Positions 44,132 through 52,105 of a stretch of 64,000 bases of DNA are shown here, in pieces (position 1 is the first letter of the stretch; every line of letters begins with the position of its first letter). Location: positions 248,001 through 312,000 of the forward strand of contig CAYJKQ010000002.1 in NCBI GenBank assembly GCA_964370815.1. The letters run 5' to 3'. A model generated the notes under the pieces. That model saw only the letters and a program-made list of their open reading frames with translations. It did no database searches and was not told the origin of the DNA. A program made the translations under genes and the position numbers. This DNA comes from UBA12087 sp964370815. Lineage in GTDB: Bacteria; Chloroflexota; Anaerolineae; Anaerolineales; Villigracilaceae.

Positions 44132-46186
44132 TTAATCAGCAGCGCCAGGTGCGTTGACAAGTTTGACAGAAGATCGCAAGGCTACAGGATCTTTTTCCGG
44201 CCAGGCAGCCACCATCGTGCCAAAAATTATTAAAATACTTCCCACCCATAGCCAGTTAACCAGTGGATTATGATAGAGTTTGAAAGTCGCACCGATGGCA
44301 GAAATGGGTTGCCAATCCACCAGGATCACATATACATCATCCAGCATGGTGCTGTGTAAACCCGGTATTGTCATTGGCTGTTGGGAATCATAATAATAAT
44401 CGCGGCGCGGAAAAACTTGTCCAACAAAAGTTCCATCTTTATAGATACTCATAACGGCACGGGTTACATTTCTGCCACCATCGGTATCAAACTGAGCTAT
44501 GGAATCAAATGTAACAGTGTAGTTTTCAAGCTGCATCGAACTCCCGACCGGGAGGGTGCCCTGGGTTTGAGTTTGAAATATTTCAATTCCCAAAATTCCG
44601 ATAGCCATCAGTACTACACTGATGTGAATAATATAGCCTCCATACCTGCGTCTATTTCGACCGATAAGACGCCAGATTGAGATGAAGAAATTTTCCTCCA
44701 GTTTCTTACTGCGCATTCTCGCACCACGCCAGATTTCATATAAAGTTACACATATAACCAAAGCCACCAACGTGAAACCGATCAGAGCAGGGATGTTGTG
44801 AACACCAAGGAAAATAAGTGTAACTGGTGCGATCAACGCCACCACACCTGGTTTCCAAATAGCTTTGCTCAAAGTTTTAATAGTTGAATGCCCCCAGGCA
44901 GCCAATGGTGCGACTGCCATCAAACTCATCAGGGTAGCAAATAAAGGCGCTGTTGCCCGTTCATAAAATGGTGGACCCACAGTTACTTTCTGACCTGTAG
45001 CCAGCTCGGAGATCAATGGGAAAATAACTCCCCAGAAGCTGACAATCAGGATCCCCATGAACAATAAGTTGTTTAGGAGGAAAAGCGCTTCACGTGAGAG
45101 CATGGAAGTCATCTGGGTTTCAGATTTTAGATCATTCCAGCGGTGTAAAAGAAGCCCGACTGATAAAGCAAGTGAAAGACCAATAAATGCAAAGAACATC
45201 GGACCAATGGCGCTTTGTGCAAAAGCATGAACTGAAGACAGAACTCCCGAACGAGTCAAGAAGGTACCAAATATAACCAGATCATAAGTAAGGATGATAA
45301 GCACCATATTCCACTGTTTTAACATCCCTCTCTTTTCCTGGATCATCACCGAATGCAAAAAAGCGGTACCGGTCAACCAGGGCATAAATGCTGCTATTTC
45401 AACCGGATCCCAACCCCAGTATCCTCCCCAGCCCAACACATCATATGCCCAACGGGCACCCAATACCAAACCCAGTGACAGGAAAAGCCAGGCCCAAATT
45501 GTCCAACGTCGGGTAATTCTTATCCAGCGATCATCTGTCCGTCCAGTGATCAATGCTGCCACTGCAAAAGCAAAGGGGATGATAAATGCCACAAATCCCA
45601 GGTACAGCATAGGTGGGTGAATGATCATCCCCGGATGACGCAACAGTGGGTTTAAACCTGTTCCGTCAACTGGTGTTATCAACCTGGCTTGCGTTGGAGC
45701 AAACATGGCTGCCACCTCACCACCAGTTGTCTGCCACCAGCGGATAAAAGGATTCTCAAAGAAGATAATCAGTGAGAGGAAGAAGAGGATGGTTACGGAT
45801 GTCACGACGACAACCCATGGTAGAAATTCCCGGTCACGATCCCATTTGCGCAACATGACCGCAGATGAAAAGATGGACAGCAGCCAAGCCCAAAATAACA
45901 GGGAACCAGACTGTCCACCCCATAGAGCGGTCATTTTTAGATACATGGGCATGCTCAAACTGGTAACTGAATATACATATTTAACTTCGAAATGATTGGT
46001 ACCCAGTAAATATAGCAATATGAATACCGTTAGTGTTATCAGAGGAAACAAGAGTATGGATGCTCTGCGAGCGCTCTCCACCCACTGAAAATCTTTTTTC
46101 ATATATCCAAGTGCAGCTGCTGCAATACTGAAAACAGCGGTTATGAACGACAATACTAGTAAACCAAAACCAAGATCTGCGAACAT
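44132..46186 (-). CDS. ccmF: Haem lyase CcmF
   Basis: 684 residues with about fifteen helices. The haem-binding WWD-like signature GWGGYWGWDPVEIAAFMPWL and the conserved TGTAFLHS, MIIHPPMLYLGF and FGTFLTRSGVLSSVHAFA segments identify CcmF. It joins haem from CcmE to apocytochrome c. It follows ccmE by 89 bases. Confidence 0.95.
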   Translation of the reverse strand: MFADLGFGLLVLSFITAVFSIAAAALGYMKKDFQWVESARRASILLFPLITLTVFILLYLLGTNHFEVKYVYSVTSLSMPMYLKMTALWGGQSGSLLFWAWLLSIFSSAVMLRKWDRDREFLPWVVVVTSVTILFFLSLIIFFENPFIRWWQTTGGEVAAMFAPTQARLITPVDGTGLNPLLRHPGMIIHPPMLYLGFVAFIIPFAFAVAALITGRTDDRWIRITRRWTIWAWLFLSLGLVLGARWAYDVLGWGGYWGWDPVEIAAFMPWLTGTAFLHSVMIQEKRGMLKQWNMVLIILTYDLVIFGTFLTRSGVLSSVHAFAQSAIGPMFFAFIGLSLALSVGLLLHRWNDLKSETQMTSMLSREALFLLNNLLFMGILIVSFWGVIFPLISELATGQKVTVGPPFYERATAPLFATLMSLMAVAPLAAWGHSTIKTLSKAIWKPGVVALIAPVTLIFLGVHNIPALIGFTLVALVICVTLYEIWRGARMRSKKLEENFFISIWRLIGRNRRRYGGYIIHISVVLMAIGILGIEIFQTQTQGTLPVGSSMQLENYTVTFDSIAQFDTDGGRNVTRAVMSIYKDGTFVGQVFPRRDYYYDSQQPMTIPGLHSTMLDDVYVILVDWQPISAIGATFKLYHNPLVNWLWVGSILIIFGTMVAAWPEKDPVALRSSVKLVNAPGAAD

Positions 46187-46275
46187 TAAATCTCCTTGAT
46201 TTTCCCGGAGGAAATACTTATTTCTTTATCCCAAATTTCATACCGAAATGAAGATCAGGAAATTTTCCTGAATAA

Positions 46276-46785
46276 CTAATTTTCATTGACCTGGGAAGGG
46301 AGAGCTGGCTCATACTTTGTCGGGCATTTCAGAAGAAGCTCATCCGCATAGAAAATACCATCTTCCCCCAATTGACCGGTCATGATTGCCTGGGCTTCAC
46401 CCCGCAATAAATCTGGCATTGGACCATTGTACTTCACTTGAAGACGTGACCGTGTGGGATCATTTACTGCTTCGTAAAGGACCAATGCGAGTCCACCCAT
46501 AGCCTCAATTTCGCTGTTATCACCGGGTACATTTGCCACGGTGAACTCTAAATTCAATGTTTGTGGATCGTATTTGATTGTCTCACCTATAACCGCTCCT
46601 GAAGCTCGTAAATTTCGTCCGACGACTGAATCACCTTTGGCTTTCAGTTCGTCAACAGTCACAAAATACTCAGCACTGGCTTGAGTTGAAGATGCGATCA
46701 GATAAACCACGGCAGCTAAAACCATTAGACCACCGAAGATAAATTTTGTCCGCCCGGTTTTTTGCAGGGTGGGGGATTGTTCCAT
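46276..46785 (-). CDS. ccmE: Haem chaperone CcmE, Cys-type (CxxxY)
   Basis: 169 residues: an N-terminal helix (FIFGGLMVLAAVVYLIA) and an extracytoplasmic OB-fold domain (VGRNLRASGAVIGETI; FTVANVPGD). The haem-binding motif, HxxxY in E. coli-type CcmE, is C154-P-T-K-Y158 here, the CxxxY variant known from Desulfovibrio and archaea. It is preceded by a strong GGAGG. CcmE accepts haem from CcmABCD and passes it to CcmF. It is first in the operon. Confidence 0.92.
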   Translation of the reverse strand: MEQSPTLQKTGRTKFIFGGLMVLAAVVYLIASSTQASAEYFVTVDELKAKGDSVVGRNLRASGAVIGETIKYDPQTLNLEFTVANVPGDNSEIEAMGGLALVLYEAVNDPTRSRLQVKYNGPMPDLLRGEAQAIMTGQLGEDGIFYADELLLKCPTKYEPALPSQVNEN

Positions 46786-47093
46786 ATAAAAACCTCCATG
46801 AAAGTATTATGCACACAATTATCAACCCTAATTCTTACATATATACATTAGAGAAAGGTTAGAATGTGAGAAATACAACGAATGAACGCAAACACGAAGG
46901 TTTTATTACAATTGGTGAAAAACCAGGTGGTTCCAGGTTATTGATCAGGTCGCAATCACCGAATTAATAATTATTCATTCATGAAAATATTTAGGTTTTC
47001 TTATAATATATTCGGTAGTAATTACGATGGGTTGATCCGTGTATTCACATATATCAACCCATACCTCAGTTTCTTTTGAGGGTCATTTCTATA
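46786..47093. other. Intergenic region upstream of ccmE
   Basis: About 308 AT-rich bases between the response-regulator gene and ccmE on the same strand. It should contain the ccm promoter, but I could not identify a convincing -35/-10 pair. No ORF or repeat seen. Confidence 0.4.
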
Positions 47094-47786
47094 CTAATTT
47101 AATTTTACAAGCCCGGTTCGAATGGCAAATTTTACAAGCTCTGTGCGGGAGTGCATATTTAGTTTTTTCATAATTCTTTCACGGTGACGTGCGATGGTTT
47201 TTGGGCTGAGTGCAAGCAGCTTGCCTATCTCCTGATTGTTTGAACCATCTGCTACCAATTCTAAAACTTGTCTTTCACGACGACTCAATATTTCCAGTCC
47301 AATGGTTTCTTGCCCTTCATTCTCAGCAGCTGGATTGTCTGGTAATCGATTCTTGGATGAAAGGCGCTGATAATCATCCAATAACCAGCGTGCCAGGGCT
47401 GGTTGTAGATATATGTTGCCTTTTGCTACTGTAAAGATAGCCGCCACAAGGTCATCCGCGGCTGACTGCTTTGTAATGTATCCCGAAGCTCCTGCTGCCA
47501 ACATTTGCATAAAGTATTGTTTATCATCATGCACAGTCAGCGCTAGAACCAGGCTATCCGGACAGAGATTACGTAAACGACGGGTAGCTTCCAGCCCATC
47601 CATTTCAGGCATGGATATATCCATTAGAATGACATCCGGTTTTACCTGCAAAGCTTGATTTATGGCTTGCTCTCCATTGGCAGCTTCAGCCACCACACTT
47701 AAACCCTCTTGAGTTTGCAAAAAAGATTTCAACCCTACGCGTACAACATCATGATCGTCTACCAACAACAAGCGGATAACATCCAT
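47094..47786 (-). CDS. NarL/FixJ-type response regulator
   Basis: 230 residues. The receiver domain has the acidic pocket D10/D11 and phosphoacceptor D56 (VILMDISMPEMDG), and K106-type switch lysine in GYITKQSA. The C-terminal LuxR-type HTH contains LSRRERQVLELVADGSNNQEI and IARHRERIMKKL. AGGAG precedes the ATG. It follows the histidine-kinase gene by 27 bases, so they form a two-component pair that probably controls the divergent cytochrome operon. Confidence 0.92.
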   Translation of the reverse strand: MDVIRLLLVDDHDVVRVGLKSFLQTQEGLSVVAEAANGEQAINQALQVKPDVILMDISMPEMDGLEATRRLRNLCPDSLVLALTVHDDKQYFMQMLAAGASGYITKQSAADDLVAAIFTVAKGNIYLQPALARWLLDDYQRLSSKNRLPDNPAAENEGQETIGLEILSRRERQVLELVADGSNNQEIGKLLALSPKTIARHRERIMKKLNMHSRTELVKFAIRTGLVKLN

Positions 47787-47813
47787 AATAATTCTCCTGA
47801 GTAGATTTCAACC

Positions 47814-49295
47814 TCATAAGTAAGGAATTGTCACTTCAATAGTTGTTCCTTTGCCTGGCGAGGACCAAATATTCAATTTACCATTTACAGAATTAACTCT
47901 TTCCTGCATACCCGCCAGCCCCCAACCGCGAGGAGGAGAGAAGTTATCAGCGGGGTTAAACCCTATTCCTTGATCTTCTATCCAAAGAATGACTTTGTCT
48001 TCTTCAAACAATAGCCGCATTAGAGCATTGTAGACTTTGGAATGCCGCCTGGTATTTGTTAATGCCTCCTGTGCAACCCGGAATAAAACAGTCTCAATGA
48101 TTTGGTCTAACCGTCGTTCCGTGCCTGTTACCTCAAAGGTTACAAGAAACTCTGGAGGGCAATTTTCCCTTTCTGTCAGATATCGTAACGCTGGTGCCAG
48201 ACCCAGATCGTCCAGTTGAGCCGGGCGCAAGTCGTGTACCAACCTGAAGATCCCCTGTGACATTTGTTTTCCGAGTTGCTGCAAACGGTCTACCAGCAAT
48301 GTGATTTCTTTACTACGTGAGGTAATCTTGCGCAATGTTGCCAGATCAAGTGAGAAGGCAGATAATACCTGTGATGTCTCATCGTGAAGCTCCCGTGCGA
48401 TACGGGACCTTTCATCTTCCTGGGCTCGTACAATGTGACGTAGTAGCTCACGGCGCAGGTTCTCTCGTTCGGTAAGTTCTTCCTGGATATGCTCAAGCGC
48501 TTCCAATCGAGCTTGCTGGGCTTGAAGGAGCTGGGTTTGGCGTTCTTTTTCCACGAGAGTGACAGCTCTAAGCATACCTACCATGACAATCATTGCTGTA
48601 ACCGCCCGGATGAGCTGTATTGGAAACCCGACAGTGGATAAAAATGCATCAGAATTTATCCACCTGGCCGGGAACATATCCACATTGGGGACAAATACCT
48701 GGGTCAGGCTATAGATTAGGAATCCGTTGGCAACCATATTCATGCTTTTTGACAAATCCAAGCGATTTTGAATATGGAAGTATCTCGATTGCGAACTTAA
48801 ACCAACAAAAGCAAAAACCGCGGCAGGAACAGCTATCAGATAACGGATCATGACATCAGCTATTTGAGGAGATGGAATTATCAACCCTGATTGTATTGCT
48901 GAATATGCATTGAATAGGATAAAAGCAATATAGACCCCCAACAAAGAAAAACCGGAAATTCTTACGTAAAGGTTATTAATTTTAAGACTCTTCGTGGTAA
49001 ATATCCCAAATAATACCAGTAATAAAAATGAAACTGCCAAAAGTACCAACCGGATTTTGGTTAACAACTCAGGAATATCAAATCCCAACCAAACCAATTG
49101 AAGCAGGTAGATCTCCATCCATTCGTGGATTCCATGCAACAATCCGAATCCCGCCAATGGTATGAGAAGATTCGCACTTGCCAAGGCGGGAGCCCGGTTA
49201 AGTTCCAACAACATAACCAGACCCATGGCAAAAAAGCCCAGGCCATAAAAGAAATAAATCAGAAGAATATCCAAATGCAAGCCTAACTCATACAT
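47814..49295 (-). CDS. Sensor histidine kinase (HisKA_3 type) with seven-helix membrane sensor
   Basis: 493 residues. Seven hydrophobic helices fill residues 8-245, an unusual input module without a visible ligand motif. A coiled linker leads to the dimerisation/phosphoacceptor helix ERSRIARELHDETSQVL (His304) and a C-terminal ATPase domain ending in IEDQGIGF and GWGLAGMQERV. This is the NarX/LiaS-DesK family layout. It pairs with the downstream NarL-type regulator and is transcribed divergently from the cytochrome genes. Confidence 0.9.
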   Translation of the reverse strand: MYELGLHLDILLIYFFYGLGFFAMGLVMLLELNRAPALASANLLIPLAGFGLLHGIHEWMEIYLLQLVWLGFDIPELLTKIRLVLLAVSFLLLVLFGIFTTKSLKINNLYVRISGFSLLGVYIAFILFNAYSAIQSGLIIPSPQIADVMIRYLIAVPAAVFAFVGLSSQSRYFHIQNRLDLSKSMNMVANGFLIYSLTQVFVPNVDMFPARWINSDAFLSTVGFPIQLIRAVTAMIVMVGMLRAVTLVEKERQTQLLQAQQARLEALEHIQEELTERENLRRELLRHIVRAQEDERSRIARELHDETSQVLSAFSLDLATLRKITSRSKEITLLVDRLQQLGKQMSQGIFRLVHDLRPAQLDDLGLAPALRYLTERENCPPEFLVTFEVTGTERRLDQIIETVLFRVAQEALTNTRRHSKVYNALMRLLFEEDKVILWIEDQGIGFNPADNFSPPRGWGLAGMQERVNSVNGKLNIWSSPGKGTTIEVTIPYL

Positions 49296-49357
49296 TTTGA
49301 TCTTAAGATAGTTTTATCCAGTTAATCCTATTCACTCAATTTGTGATTTTTTTCCCT

Positions 49358-49559
49358 ATTGGGTATTGTACACCCATTGACATGTAAATGATATTCGCAT
49401 CTATCATCATATTATATGTGACATTTATCACATAATCCTTGTGTTTTATTACCCAATCACTCCAAATCTATTGAACTTACATTTATTTCGGGAAAAATCA
49501 ACAAATATGGGATGAAATGCACTATAGGCAATTTGATAATAACTAGCTATAATTGGGTA
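49358..49559. promoter_or_regulatory. Three copies of octamer ATTGGGTA in the divergent promoter region
   Basis: ATTGGGTA is at 49358-49365 (+), 49450-49457 (-) and 49552-49559 (+). The first lies in a larger inverted repeat, TGGGT-N7-ACCCA. Three copies in 200 bases of regulatory DNA suggest binding sites for the adjacent response regulator. TACCCA on the opposite strand resembles the NarL heptamer core. Confidence 0.4.
49415..49434. promoter_or_regulatory. CRP/FNR-family binding site
   Basis: TATGTGA-N6-TCACATA is a perfect 7-bp inverted repeat, identical in form to the E. coli CRP consensus half-sites. It lies in the divergent control region of the sensor kinase and the multihaem cytochrome operon, where control by oxygen or a CRP-type factor would be expected. 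Confidence 0.65.
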
Positions 49560-49635
49560 TAATTACACAATTCACAAACTAACAATAGGCAATCCTGCCC
49601 ATTGCTGGTATAAATACCCCACGAGCATCGGGGTA
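49548..49635 (+). promoter_or_regulatory. Candidate -10 elements and leader hairpin of the cytochrome operon
   Basis: Two TATAAT hexamers (49548-49553 and 49558-49563) mark likely promoters; the matching -35 (TTGATA at 49533-49538) is at 19 bases from the second, so exact use is unclear. In the leader TACCCC (49615-49620) pairs with GGGGTA (49630-49635). Confidence 0.4.
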
Positions 49636-49681
49636 CTCTTATAGGAAATGCAGGCAAAATAATATACATCAGGAGCATGCA

Positions 49682-50854
49682 ATGAGCTATTTTCTTTCAC
49701 CCATCAAGGAGCATCGACTATTAATGATGATTATGCTTATCGGATTGATTCTGGTGGGATCTACAATCGGTATAACCCAACCTGTGACCGCTGGTCAAGA
49801 GTTTTTCCAAGACATAAAAACATCCAGAGACGATTCAACCTGCCTGGGTTGCCATGATAAACCTGGTTTAACCAAAAACCTTGCCAATGGCGAAGTAATG
49901 CTGCTCACCGTTGACGAACAGCATTTTTCCGAATCGGTTCATTTTAATGAGGGATTGTCCTGCACAGATTGTCACCAAGATATCAGTGGATTTCCTCATC
50001 CCGAATTCGCGGCCCGTAACTTGCGGGATGCATCTCTCTTACTTTATACCGCATGTCAAAAATGCCACACTGAAGAGTACAACAAAACCCTTGATTCCAT
50101 GCACCAAAAACAACTTGCTGGCGGAAACACCAATGCGGCTATTTGTACCGATTGCCATAACCCTCACACTCAGAAACGTCTGACAGACCCGATATCTGGA
50201 ATACTCCTGCCTGAAGCTCGTCTGCTAATTCCTCAAACTTGCGCACGCTGCCATAACGCCATATATACTGCTTATGAATCCAGCGTACATGGTGCCGCTT
50301 TATCCCTGGTAAATGATCAGAATGTGCCAACTTGTATCACTTGCCATGGTGTCCATAATATTCAAGATCCAATAACAAATACATTTCGCACGAATTCTCC
50401 CCAATTATGTGCAGATTGCCATACCAATCCGGATATTATGGATAAATATAACATCTCAACCGAGGTGTTGAACACTTATGTTGCTGATTTTCACGGCACA
50501 ACCATTACTCTTTTTGAAGAAACCCACCCAGACCAGCCATCCAATAAACCTGTCTGCTTTGATTGCCATGGAGTACATGATATTAAGAAGACAAATGACC
50601 CGGTTTATGGTTTGGCAATGAAAGAAAACCTCCTTGTAAGATGCCAGACCTGCCATCCTGATGCCACAGACAATTTTCCAAGTGCCTGGATGAGCCATTA
50701 CATCCCGAGCCCGACAGAATATCCACTTGTTTATTACATCAATTTATTTTATAAGTTTTTAATACCAACTGTGCTGGGTGGCATGGGCATCTATGTCCTT
50801 GCAGATTTCATCCACCGTATGGTTGTACGAATTAAAGGAGTCAACCACAAATGA
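49682..50854 (+). CDS. Nine-haem cytochrome c, membrane-anchored
   Basis: 390 residues. An N-terminal signal/anchor helix (LLMMIMLIGLILVGSTIGI) and nine CXXCH haem sites: CLGCH, CTDCH, CQKCH, CTDCH, CARCH, CITCH, CADCH, CFDCH and CQTCH. Several sites are followed by a second histidine (for example CITCHGVHNI), suggesting bis-His ligation. A C-terminal helix (FLIPTVLGGMGIYVLADFI) anchors the protein. The next gene, a cytochrome b, overlaps by ATGA, so the pair probably forms a quinol-linked electron-transfer complex. The specific electron acceptor or donor is not identifiable. AGGAG precedes the ATG. Confidence 0.92.
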   Translation: MSYFLSPIKEHRLLMMIMLIGLILVGSTIGITQPVTAGQEFFQDIKTSRDDSTCLGCHDKPGLTKNLANGEVMLLTVDEQHFSESVHFNEGLSCTDCHQDISGFPHPEFAARNLRDASLLLYTACQKCHTEEYNKTLDSMHQKQLAGGNTNAAICTDCHNPHTQKRLTDPISGILLPEARLLIPQTCARCHNAIYTAYESSVHGAALSLVNDQNVPTCITCHGVHNIQDPITNTFRTNSPQLCADCHTNPDIMDKYNISTEVLNTYVADFHGTTITLFEETHPDQPSNKPVCFDCHGVHDIKKTNDPVYGLAMKENLLVRCQTCHPDATDNFPSAWMSHYIPSPTEYPLVYYINLFYKFLIPTVLGGMGIYVLADFIHRMVVRIKGVNHK

Positions 50855-52005
50855 GCAACCAAACCCAAATCTATCAACGTTTCCCGATAGCTCGTCGGAT
50901 TGAGCATATTTTTATGGTTGTATCGTTCGGGTTGCTGGGATTGACTGGATTACCTCAGAAATTTCCCACTCTTGGTATTTCAATATTCATCACAAATATT
51001 TTTATAAACGTGGAAATTTTACGTCTTGTCCATCATATATCAGCTACTGTTATGATGCTGGGAACAGCCTGGCACCTCCTGGTTGCAGGTTATAAGGTCT
51101 TCGTAACCAAAGAACCTATGACGATGTTACCCGTTATCAAAGATGCCGTCGATGGCATCCAAGTACTTCTCTATAACCTCGGGATCGGAAAAAAATTCCC
51201 GCAAATGGGACGTTTCAACTTTGAAGAAAAGCTGGAATACTGGGCATTCGTTTGGGGAGCAGCAGTCATGGGATTGACGGGTTTCATGATGTGGAATCCA
51301 TTGATGACCCTCAAGATTTTGCCAGGCGAAGTCATCCCTGCTGCAAAAGCAGCTCATGGTGGTGAAGCCATTCTTGCAGTTGCCGCGATCATCATCTGGC
51401 ACATGTACGGGGTCCATCTTAAGAAATTCAATAAAAGCATGTTCACAGGGAAAATTGATGAAAGTGATATGCTCCATGAGCATCCGCTTGAATTGGCAGA
51501 TTTGAAGGCAGGCTTGGCAGGACCACGCGTGACCAATCCCATCGAACTCCGCAGGCGAAAGGCAATTTACTACCCCATCGCCAGTGTATTATCCATAATC
51601 ATGCTGGGAGCGATTTATGGATTTGTTAATGGTGAAAATACTGCACTAAGTACCAGACCACCTGCCAACAACCCCATCCCCGTATACTTTCCCCAAACAC
51701 CGACACCCATGCCAACAAATATTCCTTTAGCGTCAGAAGGTCCCCTCAATTGGAACAGTTATGCGGGTCCATTATTCCAGGATAAATGTACAAGTTGTCA
51801 TGGTTCCCTGGCGCTTGGTGGACTTTCATTGGAGACCTATGCTGACACCCTGCTCGGAGGAAATCATGGACCAGTTATCATCCCTTCCAACAGCGCTGAA
51901 AGCAACCTGGTGATCATTCAAGCCAAAGTTCATATGGGACAACTAACACCAGAAGAATTGGATAACATCATCAAATGGATCGATAATGGAGCTCCTGAAG
52001 ATTAA
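50851..52005 (+). CDS. Cytochrome b (formate dehydrogenase gamma/cyt b561-like) with a fused C-terminal cytochrome c domain
   Basis: 384 residues. Four to five helices in the first ~200 residues carry histidines suitable for haem b (RIEHIFMVV; LVHHISATVMMLGTAWHLLV; AKAAHGGEAILAVAAIIIWHM). After a loop and a further helix at about 245, a Pro/Thr linker leads to a single haem c site, CTSCH (C313-H317), followed by a typical cytochrome c C-terminal helix (LTPEELDNIIKWIDNG). It may oxidise quinol and pass electrons to the nine-haem protein encoded upstream. Confidence 0.88.
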   Translation: MSNQTQIYQRFPIARRIEHIFMVVSFGLLGLTGLPQKFPTLGISIFITNIFINVEILRLVHHISATVMMLGTAWHLLVAGYKVFVTKEPMTMLPVIKDAVDGIQVLLYNLGIGKKFPQMGRFNFEEKLEYWAFVWGAAVMGLTGFMMWNPLMTLKILPGEVIPAAKAAHGGEAILAVAAIIIWHMYGVHLKKFNKSMFTGKIDESDMLHEHPLELADLKAGLAGPRVTNPIELRRRKAIYYPIASVLSIIMLGAIYGFVNGENTALSTRPPANNPIPVYFPQTPTPMPTNIPLASEGPLNWNSYAGPLFQDKCTSCHGSLALGGLSLETYADTLLGGNHGPVIIPSNSAESNLVIIQAKVHMGQLTPEELDNIIKWIDNGAPED

Positions 52006-52045
52006 TACTCCAACTTTCTTTCTGCAACTTTATGATTACAAAGCA

Positions 52046-52079
52046 ACAAAAGGCTTCCAGAAAATTGGAAGCCTTTTGT
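52046..52079. terminator. Bidirectional intrinsic terminator
   Basis: ACAAAAGGCTTCC (52046-52058) and GGAAGCCTTTTGT (52067-52079) form a perfect 13-bp stem with A- and T-rich bases at its base, between convergent genes (cytochrome b and herA). Confidence 0.85.
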
Positions 52080-52105
52080 TATCCAGATGGTTTTTGGAAA
52101 ATTGT

